Under the pieces are notes generated by a model. That model had not been told where the DNA came from and did no database searches. It worked only from the letters and a program-made list of their open reading frames with translations. Shown piece by piece: positions 36,109 through 44,940 of a stretch of 64,000 nt of DNA. Source of the DNA: an uncultured Flavobacteriaceae bacterium (lineage in GTDB: Bacteria > Bacteroidota > Bacteroidia > Flavobacteriales > Flavobacteriaceae). Position 1 is the first letter of the stretch; every line of letters starts with the position of its first letter. The position numbers and the translations under genes were made by a program. Where the stretch lies: NCBI GenBank assembly GCA_947504035.1, contig CANNGA010000011.1, forward strand, positions 80,279 through 144,278, in the 5' to 3' direction.

Positions 36109-38118
36109 TTATTTAATTACCAATTTCGAATGGTATACTTTATTTTCTTTACCCGTGGCCTTTATAAGGTAAATACCGCTAGTAAATGTATGATTAGTTG
36201 CTACATTCAATGTAGATTGATCGGTTTGCTTCTCGTAAACCTTCTTGCCCAAAACATTATAAATCTCTACCGTTACATCCTTTAATGTTCCTAAAGTTAT
36301 AGTAAAGTTGGCACTTGCTGGATTAGGATAGACGGCTATTGAAGTTGCACTTAATTCTTGATCAGAGACATTTAAAACCTGACTCGTTGAAATGGCTTCC
36401 CATACACTTCGGGTATCTGATTCTGTAGCGATACTGTGTGTCACAGTTCCATCTACTTCTTGATATAAATACCTACCTGCAGTTCTAGATTCAAATCTAT
36501 AGGTATCTTCTGTGTCGTTATATTCAATTCGCCACGTTTTATCTGCATCACTTGATGGTGCTTCTATTCCTGTATTTACAACACGATAGGCGCCTTGAGA
36601 AAAATTAGCACCTGGAGCACGTAATACACCAACAGTTTCGCTATCAATATTAAAAAACGCCCCACTTTCAACAAAAGTCCAGTGTGTGTTTTGAGCCTCT
36701 CCAGAATCTGTCATTACAACTGGATTTGCACTTGCCCCTACAGCTGTTAAAAATTGACCTGTAGCTACGTTTCGCAATCTAAAAATTTCGTCTGAAGGCG
36801 GTGTACCAGAATTATCTACAACTTCCTCTTTTTCATAGGTTGTATTTGCCCACCTAATTTGTGCTCTTCCTCCTCTTACTCTATATACACCATAGCGAAT
36901 ACCAGATTCTAAACCTCTTTCTGGTTCTGGAATATTATAATTAAAAGCTTCACCACCAATTATAGCATCACAATAATGGATTTTTTTTGTAATGTCGCTT
37001 GGGTCTGCTCTAAACCCTACATCTAACACAAAGTCTACTTCTTCATTTTTAGTTACGCGTTTTAGAAAAACAACTTCTCTGCCACTGCCGCCTTCACCGC
37101 CACGTTCTAAAATACGTTCAGCATAAATATCAAACGCTACTTGCTTGTCTGCATTAATACCTGTACCATAAACAGGGTGTGCTCTATATAAACAAATAGC
37201 TGGATCCTTAGAACCTCCGCCTCCAGAGTGTTTTCCTTTAGCTTGAGCAATATAGGTGCCATCTTGACCAAAATTGCCAGCGTCTCCAACTTCTAAAATT
37301 CTAAATGTTCCAGTGAATCTCGCATAACTCCCAACACCGGTTTCTCCCGATCTAGGTAAAGAACGTTCTATACGAGGTTGCAAAGTATTTGGCGCATCCC
37401 AGTGGTTTGAGCCATCTGTAATATTATAAATTCCCCAATCTTTCCCATTAACGTTACTTTCTGAATAATCAGAATAACATGTTCTATCATCGGCTGTTCC
37501 TACATTAACAGAATTTGACACATCTACATTTCGGGTATTATTGTTTTCAAATTCACCTGAAGAGGGACAACTTAGGTCTGCATTTGTATCTTCATCTGGA
37601 GCGACCTCTACTGGTGTCTCTACAAATGGAATGAGTTCCCAATTACTTCTATTATCTGTTGCGGCAACTGCAATATGGGTTACAGTCCCATTAGGGTCAT
37701 GATACATAAATCTGCCACTATTTCCAGATTGGAATCTATAAGTATCATCCGTTTGGTTATGTTGTAGTGTCCAAATTTTATCAGTATCCGCAGCAGGCGA
37801 AGCTTTAGTTGTACTAACCACTACAAAAGCGCCTCCTGGACCACTAGCACCTGGTGTACGTAATATGCCTGAGATCTCACTATCTATATTATAAAATAAG
37901 CCGCTCTGCACAAACGTAAAATATGCATTTGCAACATCACCAGAACTTGTCATTGTAACTGCATTTGCAGCTACACCTGTATCTGTTAAGTATAAACCTG
38001 TTTCCACATTTCTTAATCTAAAAATGTTATCGGAAGGTGGCGCATCTTGCGCTTTGACACAAAGCGCATAAAATGTTAAAGTTAAAAGTAGTAGTGTTCT
38101 AAAAGTATTGTTTTTCAT
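36109..38118 (-). CDS. T9SS-secreted PL28-like lyase core between two repeat modules
   Basis: The 669-residue protein has a signal peptide (to ~24, VKAQ). Residues ~31-165 are a binding-type module ([28 protein letters not shown]). Residues ~183-428 are the jelly-roll core ([56 protein letters not shown]). Residues ~441-577 are a second copy of the module ([15 protein letters not shown]). Residues ~595-669 are a T9SS sorting domain ([10 protein letters not shown]). The core is a paralogue of the lipoproteins at 26759, 28410 and 41227. It follows the BNR_4 gene by 119 bp with no operator between, so the two probably form one operon. The likely role is an endo-lyase tethered to or released near the polymer; specificity is inferred. 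Confidence 0.72.
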   Translation of the reverse strand: MKNNTFRTLLLLTLTFYALCVKAQDAPPSDNIFRLRNVETGLYLTDTGVAANAVTMTSSGDVANAYFTFVQSGLFYNIDSEISGILRTPGASGPGGAFVVVSTTKASPAADTDKIWTLQHNQTDDTYRFQSGNSGRFMYHDPNGTVTHIAVAATDNRSNWELIPFVETPVEVAPDEDTNADLSCPSSGEFENNNTRNVDVSNSVNVGTADDRTCYSDYSESNVNGKDWGIYNITDGSNHWDAPNTLQPRIERSLPRSGETGVGSYARFTGTFRILEVGDAGNFGQDGTYIAQAKGKHSGGGGSKDPAICLYRAHPVYGTGINADKQVAFDIYAERILERGGEGGSGREVVFLKRVTKNEEVDFVLDVGFRADPSDITKKIHYCDAIIGGEAFNYNIPEPERGLESGIRYGVYRVRGGRAQIRWANTTYEKEEVVDNSGTPPSDEIFRLRNVATGQFLTAVGASANPVVMTDSGEAQNTHWTFVESGAFFNIDSETVGVLRAPGANFSQGAYRVVNTGIEAPSSDADKTWRIEYNDTEDTYRFESRTAGRYLYQEVDGTVTHSIATESDTRSVWEAISTSQVLNVSDQELSATSIAVYPNPASANFTITLGTLKDVTVEIYNVLGKKVYEKQTDQSTLNVATNHTFTSGIYLIKATGKENKVYHSKLVIK

Positions 38119-38237
38119 AATTTATAAATGTTTATTGGGGTACTTATTTTCGTTCATTCACTTTAATACTAGCAATCACGAGCTTATTGAATAGTTATCT
38201 TACTTCAATACATCTTCAGTTAAGTCTATTAACAAAC

Positions 38238-40718
38238 TTATTTTATAATTAGCTTTGAATGAAAGTCTCTATTGTCGCTAGATGTAGATTTTATTAGATA
38301 GATACCTGCTTTAAATTTACTACTGTCTATATCTAAATCATTTGCTTTAGGTGCATGTTGAAAAACAACTTCACCCAAAATATTATAAATCGTTATTGTT
38401 TCTACACGTGCCGCATTTTTTAATTTAATAGTAAATTTATCTTCAGCCGGGTTAGGGTATATTGAAATAGAAGTTTCATTTAATTCTTGACTTGATACGC
38501 TTAGAACTTGACTTGTGGATATGGCTTGCCATTTGCTTCTCGCGTCTGTTGCTTCTGCCGCAATATTTACAATATTTCCACTTTCATCTTGATACATAAA
38601 TCTATCATTCTCTTTAGCTTCAAAACGAAATGTCTCATCTATTGCATTGTAATGTACAGCCCATACTTTATCATTATCGGCTGCTGGTGGTGTTTTTGTT
38701 GTACTTACCACCAAGTTTGCACCTGCTGAAAAACTTTCTCCAGTAAAACGTAAAATCCCAAAGCTATCGCTATCTATATTATAAAAACCTCCACTTTGCA
38801 CAAAATTCCAATGTGTATTTTGCGCGTCTCCAGTTGCACTCATTGTAACAGCTGTAGCGCTTGCACCTCCGTCTGTTAAAAATTCTCCCGTTTCTACATT
38901 TCGTAGTCTGTACGTATCTTTTGTTAGATCTGCTGGGTCTACTTCCAAAACGTCTATACGATGTACCTGCGATGCTATATTTTGCTCATTATCATCATAA
39001 GCAATGGCTTGAATAGTATATGTACCTACAGTTTGAGGTGTCCAGCTTAACGTGTAAGGCGCTGCTGTTAATGCTTCATGCAATACACCATTAATCATAA
39101 TATCTACTTTAGCAATAGCCCCCATATCTGTTGTGGCTCTAGCAAAAATATCAATAGCTTCCCCTTCGTCATAAACACTTTCATCAGCTGGTGCTAAAAG
39201 TGCAACGCCAAATGGTTCTGGTTCTGTACTTACATCTAAATCTATAATTTGCAAATACGTAGGCCTAGTATCATCCTTATCGGTAGCATGATTTTCTAAT
39301 AAGTAATAATATAATTTCCCTTCAGATATGTGTATTTCGCCTTTTTGAAAACGTCTGCCTTCTGTAGCTTCATAAACTTTCGTAAAAAAATTAGTACCGC
39401 CTGGTGCTCGCTCTACAAAAGGGCGTCCAGAACTGTTTAATCCAATAATGAATACATCGTTTCCAGCAGCGTATAATGCTGAAGCACCAGGGAAATCTGT
39501 TGTAATTATAAAGTTATTTGCACCTGCTGGTTTATAACTATGTATGTTTTTAGTCACGCCGTTTTCATCATCTCTAACTCTACTAATAATATGTACATCG
39601 CCGTTATCTGTTACGGTCCAATCAAAACCACTCACAATATGTACTTGGTTTTGTAATGTTGTCTCTACATAATCTCCGGGTTCATATACCAAAACTTCTT
39701 CTGCTTTAACCAAAGGCATAGTCATCGCTACACCTTCATGATTTTTCCAATCTGTTGCTCCTGTTGGATCGTCAGAATAGGCGTAATACACCCCATTCTG
39801 AAACCTATACTTATCAGATCCCGTATTCAATCTTCGCTGAAAACCAATTCGTATTTTACCATCTACGTACTTCACATTACCATAGATGCTCCAATTGTTA
39901 GTTTCTCCTTTACTACCAGCTCCTAAGGCATTGATACGTTGGAAACGTCCCCACGTAGATGCACTAGCATCATAGCGTATGAACGCTTGCGCACCATCAT
40001 GAGATGTGCCTTTTCTCATGGTTAAAAACAAATCACCTTCATCATTTAAAAAGAATGTAGGATATGTATATTTAGAGTAATGTTCTGGATCTCTCACGCC
40101 ATCCATAGTACAATGTTTGTAATCGCCATCTATAGGGTCTGGTACAAATTTATCAAGTGTAAACTCTTCATCTGGTAATTCGGCAGCATCTGCTACCGAA
40201 TACGAGTAACGGAAATAGTCATTTACAAAAGCACCACTATTCCCGTAGGCGTGCATATCGTAAACCATATGTATTGTTCCGTTTAACGGACTAATTCCTA
40301 TAGCAATGGTGTTATGCGTTTCTCCAATCCACCATTTTCCAGCTAAGCCTGTGTGTTGGTGCGGAAACTCTATTGTTTTTTTTGCGCCTGTTAAAGTATT
40401 ATAACGTGTTAACATAACATGGCGATCGTTTTTACCTCCACGATACCAAGTCATAAACACATAATGCTTATACGCTTTAACACAATCACCATGAGGAGAC
40501 AGCGCATTACCATATCTATAATCGTAGCCTGTGGTTGAATTTGATGCACTGGATCCCACTTGCACGCCATCAAAAAACATAGCTAAATCAGTTATGTGTA
40601 CTTCTTCTTCTAAAGTAACTTGAGCGCTAAGTGTAACTGTAGTTAAAAGTACCACAAGTAATAGTAATCTTTTAAATCCAAGTCCATCGGTATAAGACTT
40701 CAAATTCTTTCTTTTCAT
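38238..40718 (-). CDS. T9SS-secreted BNR_4 polysaccharide lyase with Ig-like and binding modules (putative ulvan lyase)
   Basis: The best start is the ATG at 40718 (MKRKNLKSY..., signal ending LSAQ), giving 826 residues; the ORF extension to 40766 lacks a signal-like N-terminus. Residues ~35-495 form a BNR_4 propeller with ETHNTIAIGIS (His135), YDMHAY (His156), YTYPTFF (Tyr219) and MRKGTS (Arg235), the His/His/Tyr/Arg set of propeller ulvan lyases. Residues ~505-590 are an Ig-like domain, ~602-735 the shared module ([15 protein letters not shown]), and ~752-826 a T9SS sorting domain. It resembles the truncated gene at 1-1759 in order and sequence. It heads the operon with the gene at 36109. 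Confidence 0.82.
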   Translation of the reverse strand: MKRKNLKSYTDGLGFKRLLLLVVLLTTVTLSAQVTLEEEVHITDLAMFFDGVQVGSSASNSTTGYDYRYGNALSPHGDCVKAYKHYVFMTWYRGGKNDRHVMLTRYNTLTGAKKTIEFPHQHTGLAGKWWIGETHNTIAIGISPLNGTIHMVYDMHAYGNSGAFVNDYFRYSYSVADAAELPDEEFTLDKFVPDPIDGDYKHCTMDGVRDPEHYSKYTYPTFFLNDEGDLFLTMRKGTSHDGAQAFIRYDASASTWGRFQRINALGAGSKGETNNWSIYGNVKYVDGKIRIGFQRRLNTGSDKYRFQNGVYYAYSDDPTGATDWKNHEGVAMTMPLVKAEEVLVYEPGDYVETTLQNQVHIVSGFDWTVTDNGDVHIISRVRDDENGVTKNIHSYKPAGANNFIITTDFPGASALYAAGNDVFIIGLNSSGRPFVERAPGGTNFFTKVYEATEGRRFQKGEIHISEGKLYYYLLENHATDKDDTRPTYLQIIDLDVSTEPEPFGVALLAPADESVYDEGEAIDIFARATTDMGAIAKVDIMINGVLHEALTAAPYTLSWTPQTVGTYTIQAIAYDDNEQNIASQVHRIDVLEVDPADLTKDTYRLRNVETGEFLTDGGASATAVTMSATGDAQNTHWNFVQSGGFYNIDSDSFGILRFTGESFSAGANLVVSTTKTPPAADNDKVWAVHYNAIDETFRFEAKENDRFMYQDESGNIVNIAAEATDARSKWQAISTSQVLSVSSQELNETSISIYPNPAEDKFTIKLKNAARVETITIYNILGEVVFQHAPKANDLDIDSSKFKAGIYLIKSTSSDNRDFHSKLIIK

Positions 40719-40794
40719 AATATTTAGTGTTGGCTGTTTAGAAATAAAAAAGTTATGGCAAAACACTTCTATAGCAAATTAACCACAACCTACA

Positions 40795-40837
40795 CAATAT
40801 TAACAAAATATTTTGATTAATCTATCCTGACCTATCC
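40795..40837 (-). promoter_or_regulatory. PUL operator and -7 element of the BNR_4 operon
   Basis: The minus strand reads GGATAG-GTCA-GGATAG (40822-40837), two perfect half-sites at 10-bp period. TAATATTG at 40795-40802 starts 25 bp downstream of the box. The ATG at 40718 is 76 bp further. Confidence 0.75.
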
Positions 40838-40900
40838 CGTATGTTAAAAAAACACCTCCTAATAAACTATCTACCAACACCTCATCTAAACCACATCAAA

Positions 40901-40932
40901 AAAGCCAATAGCTTTTAAGGGCTATTGGCTTT
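40901..40932 (-). terminator. Orphan rho-independent terminator between divergent genes
   Basis: A perfect 12-bp stem (AAAGCCAATAGC / GCTATTGGCTTT) with A/T flanks lies upstream of both flanking genes, so it ends no intact gene. It lies directly after the stop of the NHL remnant at 40958-41032 and fits as its former terminator. Confidence 0.85.
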
Positions 40933-40957
40933 AACATCATTTCAGTATTTATTTTAC

Positions 40958-41032
40958 CTAAATACACTCTAATTTGGTAGCGTATGCTTTATTCGTATCC
41001 CATTGACACCTCTATACATTTTATCGTATTTA
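40958..41032 (-). pseudogene. Remnant of the 3' end of an NHL-repeat gene paralogue
   Basis: The minus-strand reading gives RCQWDTNKAYATKLECI followed by a stop, aligned to VCQWNANKAYPIKLERV at the end of the NHL gene (42327-43427). At DNA level about 65 bases align closely, for example GTATGCTTTATTCG and TCTAATTT are shared. Upstream the frame has stops (at positions aligned to NLYV) and similarity fades by about 41035. Only the last ~25 codons survive; the body of the gene has been lost. A terminator follows, as expected for an intact ancestor. Confidence 0.75.
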
Positions 41033-41131
41033 AATTCTCAAAACAATAAGAAGCTATTAATACTTTAAATTTTTGCAACTATTTTTTAATTCGGGAAAAC
41101 AACGTTAATTTTATTTTAACATAATTATTCC

Positions 41132-41139
41132 TACATTTG
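41132..41139 (+). promoter_or_regulatory. Candidate -7 element of the 41227-42171 gene
   Basis: TACATTTG is a perfect match to the TAnnTTTG consensus and lies 88 bp before the ATG at 41227. The GGAYAG box is absent at the usual 25-bp distance upstream. Confidence 0.5.
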
Positions 41140-41226
41140 TAATTATATAGATACGAAAAGCAGGTGTTATTTATAAGATATTATTTTCCCTAAACTCAAT
41201 TATGACATTTTAACAACGAAACAATT

Positions 41227-42171
41227 ATGTATACATCAAAATTAAATTATTTTTTTAAAGCTGGTCTTATTATTTTATTAACCACAGGTACATCATGTTC
41301 TATTGAAGAGGATATAACCACACTAGAAGAAAACAAAACTAATACAAACGCAGAGGGTTTATTTTCTAAAAGAAAACAAAAACCCGATGCCAATATTTGT
41401 ACACCAGAAGGCACCAATACATCAAAAATATATACTTTCCCTAATGATGTTAACAAAACTACAGTATGGGCAACTTCGCAAATTGATGACAGAACCTGTG
41501 CCTACAATTACACACAAGAAACGTTTAACAGTCATACTTACGGCGTTTACAAACTTAAAACCGATTCAAATCATTTTGATGATCTACAACCAAGAATTGA
41601 ACGCCGTAGTAGAACTGTAAACACTACAGGTAATGGAAGTTATGTCCTTATATCTGGTTATGTAACTATACGCGAAACAGGGCATGCTACAAACCAATGG
41701 CCTTTTGATGATGTTCGAAATACATCAGGCTCTTATTTTATACAGGCAAAAGGAAAGCACACTAATCCAGACATTGGTTCTAATGATCCTGCAATTTGCT
41801 TGCTTTTAGCTAAACCAAAGTTTACAGGACAAAATCAAACATCTTTCGATATTTACAGAGAAGAAATCACCAAAAGAGGAGGTTCTGGAACTACAGGCAG
41901 GCAATTGGTGTATCTTACTAATATACCAGCAGGTACTCGTACATTTGTAAGTTTAAAAAATGGATTTAATGCCAATAATGAGCAGTATGTACACATAACT
42001 ATTGGAGATACTGCTTATAACTGGACAGTCCCTAATTCTATAGGTGAAGAAAATGGTCTTAATCAAGTTGGAAAACAAGCTAAAATACGTTTTGGAGCCT
42101 ACCGCTGTAAAGGTGGCGAAGCTGATATATTATGGGATACTGTAAGCCAGAGTTACAATGAAGTTCAATAG
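41227..42171 (+). CDS. Jelly-roll lipoprotein, PL28-like putative ulvan lyase
   Basis: The 314-residue protein has the lipoprotein signal TTGTSC (Cys24). The core shows IDDRTCAYNYTQETF, DSNHFDDLQPRIERRSR, SYFIQAKGKHTN, SNDPAICLLLAKP, KRGGSGTTGRQLVYL and IRFGAYRCKGGEADILW. It matches the core of the 669-residue protein at 36109 in DPAIC and KGKH, and is intermediate between it and the tandem pair at 26759/28410. It is a single-gene unit with its own bidirectional terminator. Unlike the other copies it has no PUL operator but a consensus -7 element. Lyase function is inferred. Confidence 0.68.
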   Translation: MYTSKLNYFFKAGLIILLTTGTSCSIEEDITTLEENKTNTNAEGLFSKRKQKPDANICTPEGTNTSKIYTFPNDVNKTTVWATSQIDDRTCAYNYTQETFNSHTYGVYKLKTDSNHFDDLQPRIERRSRTVNTTGNGSYVLISGYVTIRETGHATNQWPFDDVRNTSGSYFIQAKGKHTNPDIGSNDPAICLLLAKPKFTGQNQTSFDIYREEITKRGGSGTTGRQLVYLTNIPAGTRTFVSLKNGFNANNEQYVHITIGDTAYNWTVPNSIGEENGLNQVGKQAKIRFGAYRCKGGEADILWDTVSQSYNEVQ

Positions 42172-42211
42172 CTTTCACCAATTTAATGGAGATTAGCTCC
42201 AAAAATAGAAT

Positions 42212-42247
42212 AAAAGACCAAAAAGTAGTATTACTTTCTGGTCTTTT
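42212..42247. terminator. Bidirectional terminator between convergent genes
   Basis: The stem AAAAGACCA / TGGTCTTTT, extended by AAAGTA/TACTTT inner pairing, lies between the convergent stops at 42171 and 42327. It can serve both the jelly-roll gene and the NHL/DUF1501/cytochrome operon. Confidence 0.85.
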
Positions 42248-42326
42248 TACTTATAAATCATGATAGGGATCATAAAACATCATAACCCACTTCTTATTAG
42301 TACACCCTGTACTGTAATTAAAACAA

Positions 42327-43427
42327 CTAAACCCGCTCTAATTTTATAGGGTATGCTTTATTCGCATTCCATTGGCACACGTATAAATTTTCATCGTTAT
42401 CTACACAAACATCATGACAATGGCGAAAAATAGGTTGCTCTTGTACCATACGTTGCAATTTCCCTTTTTTGTATTTAGGTTTCGTTCCTCCTGGATTAGA
42501 CACCACTTTTCCTTTATGGTCTAAAATGGTCACAAAACCTGATTTAGGATTACTATTAAAAGGATGTGTCGTTTTATCGCCTTCTACATAATCGGTATCT
42601 GAGGACCAACAAACGCCTGAATATAAATTTTGATTATGGATGACTGGTCGACACACAAAAGCTCCTGGCAAATCTATTTGCTCTATATATGTTCCATCTA
42701 GCGTAAAACGTTTAAAACAATTCGCCGCTCTAGAAGTTATTAATAAGGTAGGTGCGCCTTTACCTCTATAATCGATACACACGCCGTGAACAGTTTGAAA
42801 TTGATTTTGACCTGTCCCTCTACCTTCTCCTATTTTTCTAATAAATTCACCATCTTTAGTAAATTGAAGAACGTAATTTGCGCCATAGCCATCGGCGATG
42901 TAAATATCCCCATTAGGTCCAATAGCACTTTCTGTAGGTCTGAATTTGTCTTTTTTATCGTAAGCGCCGTATTTGGACGGGTGCCCAATAATCATTAATT
43001 CTCTACCGTCTGTAGTCGTTTTTATCATGCTCTCCCCTTTAGAATCGCATATAAATAAAAAGTCTTCAGAACCGTCGTTCCACAGTGATAATCCATGCCC
43101 TCCTTTGTAACGCACACCCCACGAATCTAAGAGCTTACCGGACTTATCATAGATTAGTATATTATTTTTAGTATTATCTCCTACTACAATTAAACGGCCT
43201 TTTGAATCCATGACCATTTCATGACAATTTTTAACAGGTGTTATTGCACGGTCTAAGTCTCCCCATGACTTGTGTACTTTATACTTAAAATCGCCATGCC
43301 CAATAGTAGTGTCGTACATTTTAGGTTTCGATTTTAAGATATTAAAATGAGGTACAACGGCTAGGCCCAAACTCGCTTTTGCTGTTGTATTTATAAATGT
43401 TCTTCTGTTTATTTTAGACTTTGTCAT
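42327..43427 (-). CDS. NHL-repeat six-bladed propeller protein with Tat-type leader
   Basis: The 366-residue protein has a twin-arginine leader (INRRTFINTTAKASLG). It contains repeated NHL-type blades: GNGDFKYK-like start, SKGRLIVVGDNTKNNILIYDKSGK, GPNGDIYIADGYGANYVLQFTKDGEFIRKIGEGRG, and CVDNDENLYVCQWNANKAYPI at the end. Such propellers occur in proteins of planctomycete and marine Bacteroidota glycan clusters; no reaction is established. It is the last gene of an operon with the DUF1501 gene (15-bp gap) and the cytochrome/DUF1553 gene, so it probably acts in the periplasm with them. A remnant of a second copy lies at 40958-41032. Confidence 0.8.
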   Translation of the reverse strand: MTKSKINRRTFINTTAKASLGLAVVPHFNILKSKPKMYDTTIGHGDFKYKVHKSWGDLDRAITPVKNCHEMVMDSKGRLIVVGDNTKNNILIYDKSGKLLDSWGVRYKGGHGLSLWNDGSEDFLFICDSKGESMIKTTTDGRELMIIGHPSKYGAYDKKDKFRPTESAIGPNGDIYIADGYGANYVLQFTKDGEFIRKIGEGRGTGQNQFQTVHGVCIDYRGKGAPTLLITSRAANCFKRFTLDGTYIEQIDLPGAFVCRPVIHNQNLYSGVCWSSDTDYVEGDKTTHPFNSNPKSGFVTILDHKGKVVSNPGGTKPKYKKGKLQRMVQEQPIFRHCHDVCVDNDENLYVCQWNANKAYPIKLERV

Positions 43428-43442
43428 AATGGCTAAAATTAG

Positions 43443-44921
43443 TTAAGCATTGTTGTTTTTTGTTGATTTCATTTCTTTCCCAAACAAATCTAATATAGGC
43501 TTTCCTTTGCCATCTGGAGTGGTATAAAAAGGTCTGCTTTCTACGTTGTAATGCGTTTGCGAATCGATCCCCAAGGCATGATAAACCGATTGATGTACTT
43601 GATCTATAACTACAGGTTTCTCTATAGACACACAAGGCCGTTCATCTGCCGTTTTACCATATACCAATCCTTTTTTAATACCACCACCCCACATTAAAAT
43701 AGAACCTCCATCTGTAAAATGACGGTGCATGCCGTAATGTCTAATATGTTCAATTTTATCGGGCTGTCTTCTAGCTTGATCTCTTACCTCTTCGCCTGGT
43801 CGTCCTTCCATGATGGCATCTCGACTAAACTCACTGGCTAAAATTACTAAAGTTCTGTCTAAATGCCCAGATTCATCTAAATCTTTAATAAGTTGCGCTA
43901 CGGGCTTATCTATTAAAGCTTTCATTTGCTTCACTCTAGTATGTCCATTGGCATGAGTATCCCACCCTAAAAAGGGTTCGTATTCTGTAGATACACTAAT
44001 AAAACGTCCGCCACTTTGCGCTAAACGCTTTGCTAGTAGGCATCCCAAACCAAAACGGCCTGTATTATAGGTGTCGTATTTTTCTTTGGGTTCTTGAGAC
44101 AGGTCAAACACCTTCGCTTCTGGTGAATTTAAAAGGCGGTATGACTGTTCCATAGAACGCATTAGCGATTCGCGTTGGTAATCGCTTGCTTGCGCCATAA
44201 CTTCACTTTTATTAGAGAGTTCTTTATATAATTTATAGCGTGCTTCAAAACGTTTTAAAGACATGCCTTCTGGAGGGCGCACACTGTCTAATCCTTCTGA
44301 AGGGTCTGGGATTAAAAATGGCCCGTATTCACTCCCTAAAAAGCCTGCGGAATGGAACGCTTTTAACTCTTCTGCTTCCCCCATTGTGAAACGTTGTCCT
44401 ATAGCTATAAATGGTGGTATTACAGGGTTTGCTGGTCCCAATTCTTTTGCGATCCAAGCGCCAATATGTGGGGCTTGTACCGATTGTGGTGGCTCATAAC
44501 AAGTATGCCAATGGAATTGGTGTCGTGTATGCAAAATAAACCCTAAATCTGCAGCCTTATACGATCTTATAATCGCACCTTTGTCCATCACTCCTCCTAT
44601 AGACTGTAAACCTTCAGAAAACTCTAAGCCATCTACAGCCGTAGGATGTTTTGGAAACGTACTTAATACGCTATTGGTTTCTAGTCCTTTTTCAAAAGGG
44701 GCATATTTTTTAGGATCAAATGTTTCTGTATGTGCCATTCCTCCTGCCATCCATAACAGAATGACACTATCTGCAGAGGCCGCCATTTTTTTTACCTCTG
44801 GCGAACACGAACTTAAAAAGCTTGCTACAGGAATGGTAGTCGCAGAAGCTGCAATACTAGCAGCCGTCATTTTTTTTATAAAGTCTCTACGTGAATTTAT
44901 AGTTTTGTTATTATCCTTCAT
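43443..44921 (-). CDS. DUF1501 family protein with Tat leader
   Basis: The best start is the ATG at 44921 (492 residues); the extended reading to 44924 begins with GTG. A twin-arginine leader (SRRDFIKKMTAASIAASA) is followed by the DUF1501 core: LLWMAGGMAHTETFDPK, IRSYKAADLGFILHTRHQFHWHTCYE, PFIAIGQRF, GCLLAKRLAQSGGRFISV, WDTHANGH, LASEFSRDAIM and RHYGMHRHFTDG. DUF1501 belongs to the alkaline phosphatase/sulfatase-like fold, but the Cys of sulfatases is not present. It has been noted next to DUF1549/DUF1553 cytochrome proteins in sulfatase-rich genomes. Gaps of 19 and 15 bp to its neighbours show a tight operon. Confidence 0.82.
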   Translation of the reverse strand: MKDNNKTINSRRDFIKKMTAASIAASATTIPVASFLSSCSPEVKKMAASADSVILLWMAGGMAHTETFDPKKYAPFEKGLETNSVLSTFPKHPTAVDGLEFSEGLQSIGGVMDKGAIIRSYKAADLGFILHTRHQFHWHTCYEPPQSVQAPHIGAWIAKELGPANPVIPPFIAIGQRFTMGEAEELKAFHSAGFLGSEYGPFLIPDPSEGLDSVRPPEGMSLKRFEARYKLYKELSNKSEVMAQASDYQRESLMRSMEQSYRLLNSPEAKVFDLSQEPKEKYDTYNTGRFGLGCLLAKRLAQSGGRFISVSTEYEPFLGWDTHANGHTRVKQMKALIDKPVAQLIKDLDESGHLDRTLVILASEFSRDAIMEGRPGEEVRDQARRQPDKIEHIRHYGMHRHFTDGGSILMWGGGIKKGLVYGKTADERPCVSIEKPVVIDQVHQSVYHALGIDSQTHYNVESRPFYTTPDGKGKPILDLFGKEMKSTKNNNA

Positions 44922-44940
44922 CACTCAACAGGTATTCGTA

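Noticed and set aside
42301..42318. CCCTGTACTGTAAT, resembling the PUL operator, after the NHL stop codon
   Set aside because: No gene follows on the minus strand before the convergent gene, and no -7-like hexamer lies at the usual distance, so it is probably chance.
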